Assembly (NCBI GenBank): GCA_031270585.1
Contig: JAISXK010000028.1
Span: forward strand, 1 to 23,022
Origin: Clostridiales bacterium
GTDB taxonomy: Bacteria > Bacillota > Clostridia > Christensenellales > CAG-138
Length of the DNA stretch: 23,022 bases
Reading direction: 5' to 3'
Shown one piece after another: positions 14,216-21,207 of the stretch (within the stretch, counting starts at the first letter, position 1; each line of letters starts with the position of its first letter). The notes under the pieces are model-generated. The model saw only the letters and a list, made by a program, of their open reading frames with translations. It ran no database searches and was not told the origin of the DNA. The position numbers and the translations under genes were made by a program.

Positions 14216-15364
14216 ATGGATCAGTCTTTACTCGTTATGATACCGGGCCCCACGCCGGTCGCGCGGCCCGTGCAGGATGAAATGGGCCGTGAAATACAAG
14301 CCTTTGGCGACCCGCGCTTTGTGGCGGATTATAAAAGCGTGATAGCGGATTTGGCGTCGCTTTTCAATTGCGGCGGCAAGACGTTTGCCATTGCCGGCAC
14401 CGGCACGCTCGCTATGGAGATGGCTATCGCAAACAGCACCAGGGCGGGCGACTCCGTGCTGGTCGTCAGCAACGGTTTCTTTGGCGACCGTTTTGCCGAT
14501 ATCTGCGCGCGCAAGGGGCTATATGCGGATGTGCTCAACGCCCGCTGGGGCGAATGCGTATCCGTGGCGGCGGTAAAGCAAAAATTGCTTGAAAAGCACT
14601 ACGCCGCCATCACCGTTACGCATGTGGATACCTCTACCGGCGTGCGCGCACCCATAGCGGAAATAGGCGCGCTGACGCTGGACTGCCCCGACACCATATA
14701 CATCGTGGATGGCGTCGCCGCCACCGGCGGCGAGTTTACCGATTTTGACGGCATGCATATCGATATACTCTTTACGGGCTCGCAAAAGGCTTTTGGCGTG
14801 TGCCCCGGCATGCTGATGGCGTGGGCAAGCAAAAAGGCGATCGCCCGCCGCCGCGCGCTGGGGACAATACCCGAATATTATATCGATTTTGAAAAATGGC
14901 TGCCCGTTATGGAAGATCCCGCCAAATATTTCGCCACACCCGCGATTAACCTGGTGTGGGCGCTGAAAAAAAGCCTGGAGATCATAAAAGAAGAAGGCGT
15001 TACCGCCCGCTTTTCGCGGCATGAAGCCAACGCGCGCGCGCTGCAGGCCGCGTTTGAGTCGCTGGGCCTTGTTGTGCTTGCCAAGCCCGTCTGCCGCGCC
15101 GTAACGCTATCCTGCCTTGTCTACCCAGACGGCGTCGACGACGGCGCGTTTCGCAAAGCCATGATGCGCGAGGGCGTGATCGTGGCCGGCGCGCTTGGCG
15201 CTTACGCGGGCAAGGCTTTCCGTGTGGGACATATGGGCAATATCACGCGAAACGATATGGTGGTGCTGCTGGGAGCTATTGAACGCGCCTTGATAAGCTG
15301 CGGCGCGCCGGTAAAACCGGGCGGCGGCATAGGCGCGTATTGCGCCGCGCTATCACAGGCGTAA
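14216..15364 (+). CDS. Class V PLP aminotransferase (alanine/serine-glyoxylate or serine-pyruvate type)
   Basis: The protein is a fold type I PLP enzyme of the small-molecule aminotransferase group. Its N terminus MIPGPTPVARPV is the usual start of alanine-glyoxylate/serine-pyruvate aminotransferases. The internal aldimine lysine is K191 in FTGSQKAFGVCPG, and D165 in IVDGVAATGG would bind the PLP pyridine nitrogen. FRVGHMGNI near the end supplies the arginine that holds the substrate carboxylate. Length, 382 residues, is normal. AGGGAGGT stands about eight bases before ATG 14216. Malic enzyme follows after 62 bases with no terminator visible, so the two may form an operon yielding and using pyruvate. 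Phosphonate-related (2-aminoethylphosphonate) aminotransferases share this fold, and the exact substrate is not clear from sequence. Confidence 0.9.
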   Translation: MDQSLLVMIPGPTPVARPVQDEMGREIQAFGDPRFVADYKSVIADLASLFNCGGKTFAIAGTGTLAMEMAIANSTRAGDSVLVVSNGFFGDRFADICARKGLYADVLNARWGECVSVAAVKQKLLEKHYAAITVTHVDTSTGVRAPIAEIGALTLDCPDTIYIVDGVAATGGEFTDFDGMHIDILFTGSQKAFGVCPGMLMAWASKKAIARRRALGTIPEYYIDFEKWLPVMEDPAKYFATPAINLVWALKKSLEIIKEEGVTARFSRHEANARALQAAFESLGLVVLAKPVCRAVTLSCLVYPDGVDDGAFRKAMMREGVIVAGALGAYAGKAFRVGHMGNITRNDMVVLLGAIERALISCGAPVKPGGGIGAYCAALSQA

Positions 15365-15426
15365 TATGTGAGGAAGCAAAGGAATATACGCGAAAACCGG
15401 AAGCTTAAATAAAGGAGTGGCATTCT

Positions 15427-16602
15427 ATGGATTACGCAAGCGAATCCCTGCGGCTGCACAAGGAATGGAAGGGCAAGATTGAGGTCGTCGCGACGGTGCC
15501 GGCGCGAGACAAGCGCGACCTTTCCCTGGCGTATACCCCCGGCGTGGCGCAGCCCTGCCTCGAAATACAAAAGGATATCGCAAAAAGTTATGCGCTTACC
15601 CGGCGCTGGAACATGTGCCTTGTGGTATCCGACGGTACGGCGGTGCTGGGTCTCGGTGATATCGGGCCGGAGGCCAGCATGCCCGTGATGGAGGGCAAAT
15701 GCGTGCTCTTTAAAACGTTTGGCGATGTCGACGCCTTTCCCCTTTGCGTCAAAAGCCATGATATTGATACCATTGTGGAAACCATATACCAGATATCCGG
15801 CTCGTTCGGCGGCGTAAACCTTGAGGATATCGCGGCCCCGCGCTGCTTTGAGATCGAGCGCAAGCTCAAGGAGCGGTGTGATATCCCCATATTCCATGAC
15901 GATCAGCACGGCACGGCCGTGGTAACGCTGGCGGCGCTTATAAACGCGCTGAAGCTGGTGGACAAAAAGAAAGAGGATATAAGGCTTGTGCTCAACGGCG
16001 CCGGCGCCGCCGCGATTGCCATCACAAAACTGTTGTTAAAAGACGGCTTTACCGACATGACCATATGCGACCGCAGCGGCATCATATACCATGGCCGCAC
16101 AGCCGGAATGAACGCCGCCAAGGAAGAGATGGCGCGCGTTACCAACCGCGCGCAACGCAGGGGTACACTTGCCGACGCGCTTACGGGCGCCGATGTGTTT
16201 ATAGGCGTATCCGCCCCCGGCACGGTAACCGCCGCCATGGTGAAGAGCATGGCGGCGCGTGCCGTCGTCATGGCGTGCGCCAACCCCACGCCCGAGATAT
16301 TCCCCGGCGAAGCCAAGGCGGGCGGCGCCGCCATCGTGGCCACGGGCCGCAGCGATTTTCCTAACCAGGTCAACAATGTGCTGGCCTTTCCGGGTATATT
16401 CCGCGGCGCGTTTGACGTGCGCGCGCGCGATATCAACGATGAAATGAAGCTAGCTGCGGCATACGCGCTGGCGGATCTCGTGACCGGCGGCGAGCTCACG
16501 CCGGAATTTATTATACCCGCAGCGTTTGATCCGCGCGTGGGCCCGGCTGTCGCCAAAGCCGTGGCCGGCGCCGCGAGAAGGAGTGGGGTGGCGCGCATAT
16601 AG
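15427..16602 (+). CDS. Malic enzyme (malate dehydrogenase, oxaloacetate-decarboxylating)
   Basis: The enzyme decarboxylates malate to pyruvate with reduction of NAD(P) in the cytoplasm. At 391 residues it is the short bacterial form without the phosphotransacetylase-like domain. Malic N-domain motifs are DLSLAYTPGVAQPC (candidate catalytic Tyr36) and MEGKCVLFKTFGDVDAFP (candidate Lys91). SFGGVNLEDIAAP and IPIFHDDQHGTAVV hold the metal-binding acidic residues. The nucleotide fold follows at LVLNGAGAAAIA, and MACANPTPEIFP is a further family motif. AAAGGAG nine bases before ATG 15427 fixes the start. NAD versus NADP use cannot be settled by eye. It probably shares a transcript with the aminotransferase upstream and is convergent with cytidine deaminase. 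Confidence 0.96.
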   Translation: MDYASESLRLHKEWKGKIEVVATVPARDKRDLSLAYTPGVAQPCLEIQKDIAKSYALTRRWNMCLVVSDGTAVLGLGDIGPEASMPVMEGKCVLFKTFGDVDAFPLCVKSHDIDTIVETIYQISGSFGGVNLEDIAAPRCFEIERKLKERCDIPIFHDDQHGTAVVTLAALINALKLVDKKKEDIRLVLNGAGAAAIAITKLLLKDGFTDMTICDRSGIIYHGRTAGMNAAKEEMARVTNRAQRRGTLADALTGADVFIGVSAPGTVTAAMVKSMAARAVVMACANPTPEIFPGEAKAGGAAIVATGRSDFPNQVNNVLAFPGIFRGAFDVRARDINDEMKLAAAYALADLVTGGELTPEFIIPAAFDPRVGPAVAKAVAGAARRSGVARI

Positions 16603-16651
16603 CGCGCGAACACGCCTGCGGCGAATGGCAATGGAAGGGGCAGTTGCGCCA

Positions 16652-17074
16652 TCATGCCCCGTCGTGCAAATTTTTGGGCCCGAAGCCGTTTGGCAGCAGT
16701 TGCTCCAGCGTGTACGCGCGGTAATCGTTTTCGCTCGCCGCGACGATGATTTGAAAATCGCCCTCACAAAATTCCATCATCACCTGCAGGCAAACGCCGC
16801 AGGGGCAGCAAAAGCCCATCGGCTCCGCGCGCCCGCGCGCGCCGCCCATTACGGCAATCGCCTTAAAATCCTTCTCGCCTTCGGATACGGCTTTAAAAAT
16901 CGCCGTTCTTTCGGCGCAGTTGCCCGGCCCCATGGCGGCGTTTTCGATATTGCAGCCGGTATACACCTTGCCGCTTTTCGTTAAGAGCGCCGCCCCCACC
17001 AGAAAGCCGGAATACGGCGCGTATGCAGCTTCGCGCGCCTGCCTTGCCGACGCGATGAGCGCCATCATATCCAT
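16652..17074 (-). CDS. cdd: Cytidine deaminase
   Basis: The enzyme hydrolyses cytidine or deoxycytidine to the uridine form in pyrimidine salvage. At 140 residues it is the small tetrameric type. Zinc ligands are C53 in GPGNCAERTA and C92/C95 in CCPCGVC, with E55 as the proton shuttle; these are the HAE/CAE and PCxxC motifs of the family. YAPYSGFLVGAAL near the start is also typical. GGAGGAGA eight bases before ATG 17074 sets the start. It is the last gene of a minus-strand run with the YczE-like membrane gene 53 bases upstream. Salvage function next to 2-oxoacid dehydrogenase subunits has no obvious link. Confidence 0.97.
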   Translation of the reverse strand: MDMMALIASARQAREAAYAPYSGFLVGAALLTKSGKVYTGCNIENAAMGPGNCAERTAIFKAVSEGEKDFKAIAVMGGARGRAEPMGFCCPCGVCLQVMMEFCEGDFQIIVAASENDYRAYTLEQLLPNGFGPKNLHDGA

Positions 17075-17127
17075 AGCGTGCGTCTCCTCCCCGTATGTAT
17101 TGATGATGTATCCAATGTGCGATAAAT

Positions 17128-17880
17128 CTATTGCGGAGCCGGTGGCGGCGCGGCCTTTTCATCAAAGAGCAGCCTGCGTAACGCGGGGCCGCACAGCTTT
17201 TGAAAAAACCCCAGCATAACCCCTACCAGCAGGGCGGAGAGCGCGGTGCCCTCGCGCACGCCTGTGAGCCGGCCCAAAAACACAAGGCTCAGCAACGCGG
17301 CTAGCGCTACGCTGCCGCAATCAAACACGATTTTGATGTGATGCAGCTTGAAGCGCGTTTTCCTTTGAACAGCAAGCATCAACCCTTCGGGCGGTTGGGG
17401 CGCGAGACCGGGCGTGAGCACCAGCACATGCGAAAAGCCGATCAACGCCGCGCTAAGAAGCATGAACAACAGCCGCAAAAAATACGTATCCGGTATTTCA
17501 AACGCGAAAAGCGAATTTGTAAAGCTCACGAACATGCCGAACAGCACACCTGCGGCGATCTGCAGCAGGCCGGTTACATGAAATTCTTTTTTCAACAATA
17601 CGATCTGCGCCAATACATATACAAAAAACAGCAACGCCGTAACAAGACCCATATCCCGGCGCAATATCCCGCTGAGCACGTATGGAAGCGAGCTTACGGG
17701 CGATACCCCCAAATCTGATTTGACGGATAGCGTTACGCCAAGCGCCAGCAGCAAAAGCCCCGCCGCATAGCATGCCGACCGCCTGACCGCGCGGTATTTC
17801 AACGGATAGCGCGCGGGTTGCGCCGCATCCGCCTGCGCCGCGCCCGGTTGCGATGAAACGGCGTGTTCGTGTTTGTTCAT
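17128..17880 (-). CDS. YczE/YitT-like integral membrane protein
   Basis: The 250-residue protein begins with a hydrophilic stretch of about 30 residues, followed by several hydrophobic segments (ACYAAGLLLLALGVTL, LVTALLFFVYVLAQIVLL, LLFMLLSAALIGFSHVLVL and others). Two short motifs, SDLGVSPVSSLPYVLS and GVREGTALSALLVGVMLGFF, are those of the YczE (COG2364) family, whose function is not established; some members are proposed to be transporters. The start ATG 17880 has AGAGGG four bases upstream, while an in-frame ATG at 17898 has no ribosome binding site. It follows the E1 beta gene after only 23 bases, so it is probably in the same operon. The linkage gives no firm clue to its substrate. Confidence 0.82.
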   Translation of the reverse strand: MNKHEHAVSSQPGAAQADAAQPARYPLKYRAVRRSACYAAGLLLLALGVTLSVKSDLGVSPVSSLPYVLSGILRRDMGLVTALLFFVYVLAQIVLLKKEFHVTGLLQIAAGVLFGMFVSFTNSLFAFEIPDTYFLRLLFMLLSAALIGFSHVLVLTPGLAPQPPEGLMLAVQRKTRFKLHHIKIVFDCGSVALAALLSLVFLGRLTGVREGTALSALLVGVMLGFFQKLCGPALRRLLFDEKAAPPPAPQ

Positions 17881-17903
17881 GTTTCCCTCTTTCCCCATAG
17901 CGG

Positions 17904-18914
17904 TTATTGTTTTATATGCAGCGTTTGGCGCACGGCGGATATGATATCCGTTTCATCCGGCAGCATATACCCTTCTAGCTCCTTTGAAAACGGCACGGGG
18001 CAATGCTTTGCCCCCACGCGCCGGATGGGCGCCCTGAGCGTTAAACCGCACGCGCTTTCCGCTATGGTGGCCGCGATTTCGCCGCCAAAACCGCCAAACG
18101 TCACGGCTTCGTGCGCGATGATTACGCGCCCGGTTTTTGCGGCCGAGCGCAAAACCGCCCCGGTATCCAGCGGCATGAGCGTGCGCAGATCCAGCACCTC
18201 TGCGGCGATACCCTCTTGCGCCAGCCTTTCGGCTGCGGCCAGGGCGCATGTTACCATGCGCCCATAGGCGATGATGCTCGCATCCTTGCCCTCCCGCCTG
18301 ATAGCGGCCTGCCCCAGCGGTATGGCGTAGGCTTCTTCCGGCACGGGGCCGGTCGTTTTATAAAGCAGCTTCTGCTCAAAAAAGAGCACGGGGTTATCGT
18401 TTTGTATGGCGGATATGAGCAGCCCTTTGGCGTCATACGGCGTGGCGGGCACCGCCACATAAAGCCCCGGTATGTGCGCCACAAGCGCCTCCAGCGATTG
18501 TGAATGCTGCGCTGCGGCGCCCGTGCCCCCGCCGGAGGCCGTGCGCAAGGTAATGGGCACGCGCGCCCCGCCGCCCGACATAAAGCGCATTTTGGCCGCC
18601 TGGTTGATGATCTGATCGAAGCATACGCCCATAAAATCCGAAAACATCAGTTCCACGATGGGGCGCATGCCCGTCATGGCCGCGCCGATAGCGCAGCCTA
18701 TGGCGGCCGACTCGGATATGGGGGTGTTGATGATCCGTTCCGGGCCGAACTCCTCTATCATGCCGGCGCTTACGCCAAACGCGCCGCCGTAAACGCCCAC
18801 ATCCTCGCCCATCAAAAACACGTTTTCATCCGCGCGCAGCATGTGGCGCATGCCGTCCCGTATGGCGGCGGCATAGGTAATCTCCCGTCCGGGCGGATGC
18901 ATGTTACCGGGCAT
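17904..18914 (-). CDS. 2-oxoacid dehydrogenase E1 component, beta subunit (pyruvate/acetoin type)
   Basis: With the alpha subunit it forms the thiamine-diphosphate E1 enzyme that decarboxylates a 2-oxoacid (or cleaves acetoin) and passes the acyl group to a lipoyl E2. The 336 residues show VFLMGEDVGVYGGAFGVS, INTPISESAAIGCAIG (with the E68 that activates thiamine), the PVLFFEQK region, and the C-terminal half VLDLRTLMPLD with HEAVTFGGFGGEI. These are standard PdhB/AcoB landmarks. The start is ATG 18914: GGAGG (18921-18925) abuts ATG 18920 and is six bases from 18914. The first bases overlap the end of the alpha gene (stop at 18904) by 11, indicating coupled translation. Pyruvate and acetoin enzymes cannot be told apart here. 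Confidence 0.94.
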   Translation of the reverse strand: MPGNMHPPGREITYAAAIRDGMRHMLRADENVFLMGEDVGVYGGAFGVSAGMIEEFGPERIINTPISESAAIGCAIGAAMTGMRPIVELMFSDFMGVCFDQIINQAAKMRFMSGGGARVPITLRTASGGGTGAAAQHSQSLEALVAHIPGLYVAVPATPYDAKGLLISAIQNDNPVLFFEQKLLYKTTGPVPEEAYAIPLGQAAIRREGKDASIIAYGRMVTCALAAAERLAQEGIAAEVLDLRTLMPLDTGAVLRSAAKTGRVIIAHEAVTFGGFGGEIAATIAESACGLTLRAPIRRVGAKHCPVPFSKELEGYMLPDETDIISAVRQTLHIKQ

Positions 18915-19962
18915 AAACATCCTCCATAAGCGTATCCGGGTTGGGGGGCGGGCTGCTTTTCGCAAACGCCACGGCGTCGTCCACAGTTTGCGCCGCCCGC
19001 GCCCTTACCGCTTCAAGCTGCCGCGCATCCAATATGCCCGCGCCCAACAGCGCTTCGCAAAGCCGCCTGATGGGACAGCGCGCCCGCCAGCGCGCGATCT
19101 CTTGAGGCGTGCGGTACAGGTTCTTATCGCTTTTGGAGTGCCCCTCCGTGCGGTAGGTGTCGCACACGATAAACGCCGGCCCGCCGCCCGCCGCGGCTTT
19201 TGCCCTTGCCTGTTTTACGGCGGCGTATACCGCGACGGCGTCGTTGCCGTCTAGGCCGTAAGCGGGCAAACCGTAGGGGACGGCGCGTTTTTTTAAATCT
19301 GTATCGCGCATGGCCGCGCTTAGCGGGGTGGACATACCATACCCGTTGTTGATGACGATAAACAACACGGGCAATTGCCACACCGCCGCAAGATTCATGG
19401 ATTCATGCACGGCGCCCTCGTTGAGCGCGCCGTCGCCCAGGAAGGACGCGCATACGCGCCCAAGCCCTTTGCGCTTGATGGTAAACGCCGCGCCGCAGGC
19501 GATAGGCGCGTTGGCCCCCACAATGCCGTTTGCGCCAAGCATGCCGCAGGAAAAATCGGTAATGTGCATGGATCCGCCGCGCCCGCGGCAAGAGCCCGTT
19601 TCACGCCCGAATATTTCCGCCATCATGCGTTGGATATCCGCCCCTTTCCCGATGGCGGGGCCGTGCCCGCGGTGCGTGGCCAACATGTAATCATCCCCCG
19701 CGAGCGCCATGGCGGCGCCAACGGCGGAACCTTCTTCGCCAATGCCGGGGTGCATGGTGCCGTGTAGCGCCCCCTCGCGAAAGTATGAAAGCACACGCTC
19801 TTCAAATATGCGTGCTGTGTGCATGCGGTAAAGCAGCGTTTGCATAAGCGCTTTATCCTGTAAGACTGCGGCGTGCGCGGCATGCGCGGCATGCGCGGCA
19901 TGTGCGGCATGCGCGGCATGTGCGGCATGCCTTTTATCTTTATACGGGTTGTGATTTAGCAT
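18904..19962 (-). CDS. 2-oxoacid dehydrogenase E1 component, alpha subunit, with His-Ala-Ala repeat
   Basis: This 352-residue subunit carries the thiamine-diphosphate motif: GDGALNEG (176-183) through to VINNGYGMST, with N205 and N206. FEERV, HGTMHPGIGEEGSAVG, THRGHGPAIGKG and GRGGSMHITD are typical of PdhA/AcoA. Before the enzyme proper, residues 12-32 are seven perfect His-Ala-Ala units encoded by a 9-base tandem repeat; I know of no such extension in the family. ATG 19962 has GGGGG nine bases upstream, a weak site. A TTG at 19998 is a less likely start, and ATG at codon 40 (MQTLLYR) would remove the repeat but has no ribosome binding site. E2, E3 and lipoylation genes are not in the window. 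Confidence 0.93.
   Translation of the reverse strand: MLNHNPYKDKRHAAHAAHAAHAAHAAHAAHAAVLQDKALMQTLLYRMHTARIFEERVLSYFREGALHGTMHPGIGEEGSAVGAAMALAGDDYMLATHRGHGPAIGKGADIQRMMAEIFGRETGSCRGRGGSMHITDFSCGMLGANGIVGANAPIACGAAFTIKRKGLGRVCASFLGDGALNEGAVHESMNLAAVWQLPVLFIVINNGYGMSTPLSAAMRDTDLKKRAVPYGLPAYGLDGNDAVAVYAAVKQARAKAAAGGGPAFIVCDTYRTEGHSKSDKNLYRTPQEIARWRARCPIRRLCEALLGAGILDARQLEAVRARAAQTVDDAVAFAKSSPPPNPDTLMEDVYAR
19868..19930 (-). repeat. Seven-copy 9-bp tandem repeat coding (His-Ala-Ala)7
   Basis: On the plus strand, seven units of GCGGCATGC follow head to tail. The first unit is GCGGCGTGC, and units 4 and 6 end in T, so the repeat is nearly perfect. Unit length keeps the reading frame, so copy-number change by slippage would lengthen or shorten the His-rich N terminus of E1 alpha without breaking it. 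Confidence 0.9.
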
Positions 19963-20031
19963 ATGCGCGAACCCCCGGAATGGTGCGCGCACACGCAAAG
20001 ATCTGCGGCGCGCCCTTTTTTAACGCTTCCC

Positions 20032-20074
20032 GAATATAACATTTACCATAACATCCGCCGCACGCCCAAGTCAA
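20032..20074 (-). promoter_or_regulatory. Possible promoter region of the E1 operon
   Basis: On the minus strand TTGACT (20074-20069) is followed after 15 bases by TGTTAT, and further on by an extended -10-like TGTTATATT. Neither spacing is ideal, so the exact promoter is unsure, but this AT-rich patch is the only promoter-like sequence in front of E1 alpha. Confidence 0.3.
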
Positions 20075-21003
20075 CCCCGATACGAGGGGGGCATGTCAAA
20101 AACGCGGGTAAGTCTGGCGCGATCACGCGGCGGCCGGTCTTTCCCGGCGCAACACGCCATTGTCGCGGCCGTGTAATCGAAATACGCCTGTTCTTTTCCC
20201 TTCGGCCACTTCGCTACAAGGTCTTTGTACGAAAGGCTAACATCGTTGCCGTTTTCGTCCTTTATGGTAACTACGTCGCCGTTCTTGTCTACAAGGCCCT
20301 TATATAAAATATACTCCGCCGTTTGGGGAGCGTTTCTTACCATCTGCACAATATCCGTTACGCTGGCTTTCCCGTTTTCAAGCCCCGTCTTAACCTGAAT
20401 TTTGCCCAAACGTTCAAGCGGCGCTTGACCGCTTACCAAGTTCTGGTATCTGCGCGCAACGCCGCTTTTTGTCTTCTCGATAAATTCTGTATTTTCCCGA
20501 AAATCGGGGTTAGTGAGGTATTCTACAAGTCCGTCTGTTGCTCCTGTCTGCGTTTCGCTTCCCGCTCCAGATTCCGCTGGCGAAAGAATTCCACTGTGAT
20601 ATCTCTCTCCGCCTCCGCCATGTCGTAATATCTCCCCCCCAGCACGCTCTCCTTCCAGTATTTTGACTGCTGGTCGTCCTCTTTCGCCGTCTGTTGAGTA
20701 TCGCTCATAGGTATCAAACGCTCCTTCCTGTTTAAGTTTAAAATATGTTCTTGTCGGCTTATCCCCAACGCTTACTGTTAATTCCGGGTCAATAAGTCTT
20801 CTTTTCTCATTAAAGCGGTTCACGTTGCGCTCCAGCGCTTTTTCTGTCGGCAACTCAACTGAAATGAAACGCGTCGTATATCCGTTATTACGCAATGTAT
20901 TGGCAATGCCTCGTATGGTTTCCGGTTCACTGCCAAGTTTAGAATACACAATATTATCGCCGTTTGCAATGGATGCTTTAAAAAATCGTTTAACAATTTG
21001 ATT
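20071..21003 (-). pseudogene. Zeta-toxin-like gene remnant, truncated at its N terminus
   Basis: The open frame starts directly after a TAG at 21004-21006 and has no good start codon at its head (the first usable one is GTG 20949). Its first 100 residues read like the middle and end of a zeta-toxin kinase: KASIANGDNIVYSKLGSEPE, GIANTLRNNGYTTRFISVEL, then EKRRLIDPELTVSVGDKPTR. The Walker A ATP site of zeta toxins should lie before this and is missing, so no active kinase is expected. The middle (about 20523-20708) looks like an out-of-frame, Gly/Arg-rich reading overlapping another ORF. The part from LVEYLTNPDF to KEQAYFDYTAATMA looks protein-like again but is unrecognised. The last 30 codons turn GC-rich and meaningless, suggesting a junction near 20160. 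No epsilon antitoxin is present. I read it as a decayed mobile-element fragment. Confidence 0.55.
20523..20708 (-). CDS. Small ORF nested in the zeta-like remnant
   Basis: The 61-residue product begins MSDTQQTAKEDD and continues with WKESVLGGRYYDMAEAERDI and an Arg/Glu/Gln-rich helical tail (FFRQRNLEREAKRRQEQQ). Its third codon positions are rich in G and C and its composition is more protein-like than the overlapping frame of the remnant, which reads as Gly/Arg/Ser. AAGGAG lies 12 bases upstream of ATG 20708. I do not recognise the protein. It could be a real short gene of a conjugative element that overlaps the end of the zeta-like gene, or a surviving piece of one. Confidence 0.4.
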   Translation of the reverse strand: MSDTQQTAKEDDQQSKYWKESVLGGRYYDMAEAERDITVEFFRQRNLEREAKRRQEQQTDL

Positions 21004-21044
21004 CTAAAAAAATCTGAAAAAAGCAAAAAAAGTGTTAAGATACC

Positions 21045-21060
21045 ATATATCATGATATAT
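21045..21060. repeat. 16-bp perfect palindrome beside the IS left end
   Basis: ATATATCATGATATAT equals its own reverse complement. It lies between the truncated zeta-like frame and the left end of the insertion sequence, in a very AT-rich stretch. It could be a leftover operator or an insertion target; nothing shows which. Confidence 0.45.
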
Positions 21061-21073
21061 CATATACTCGGGT

Positions 21074-21092
21074 CTTTGACACTTGAATAAAT
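21074..21092 (+). repeat. Candidate left inverted repeat of the IS
   Basis: CTTTGACACTTG here matches the right end read on the opposite strand (TTTTGACAGTTG) at TTTGACA and TTG. Homology fades after about 12 bases, so the outer limit is approximate. Confidence 0.5.
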
Positions 21093-21207
21093 AATGAATT
21101 TTCTGAAAGCCTTAGAAATAGGGATTTTTTTATTGAATTTTTGTCAATTTTCTATGATTATTTATTGCGGAATATGTAGCAGTATATTATAATACAAGGG
21201 ATAGGAG

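Noticed and set aside
19868..19930. CRISPR-like array
   Set aside because: The repeat is only 9 bases, directly tandem without spacers, and in frame within E1 alpha, so it is a microsatellite-type coding repeat.
20820..21053. 77-codon minus-strand frame (hydrophobic N terminus) spanning the zeta-like junction
   Set aside because: It is in a different frame from the recognisable zeta-toxin similarity, and its apparent membrane segment comes from a run of T and A bases.
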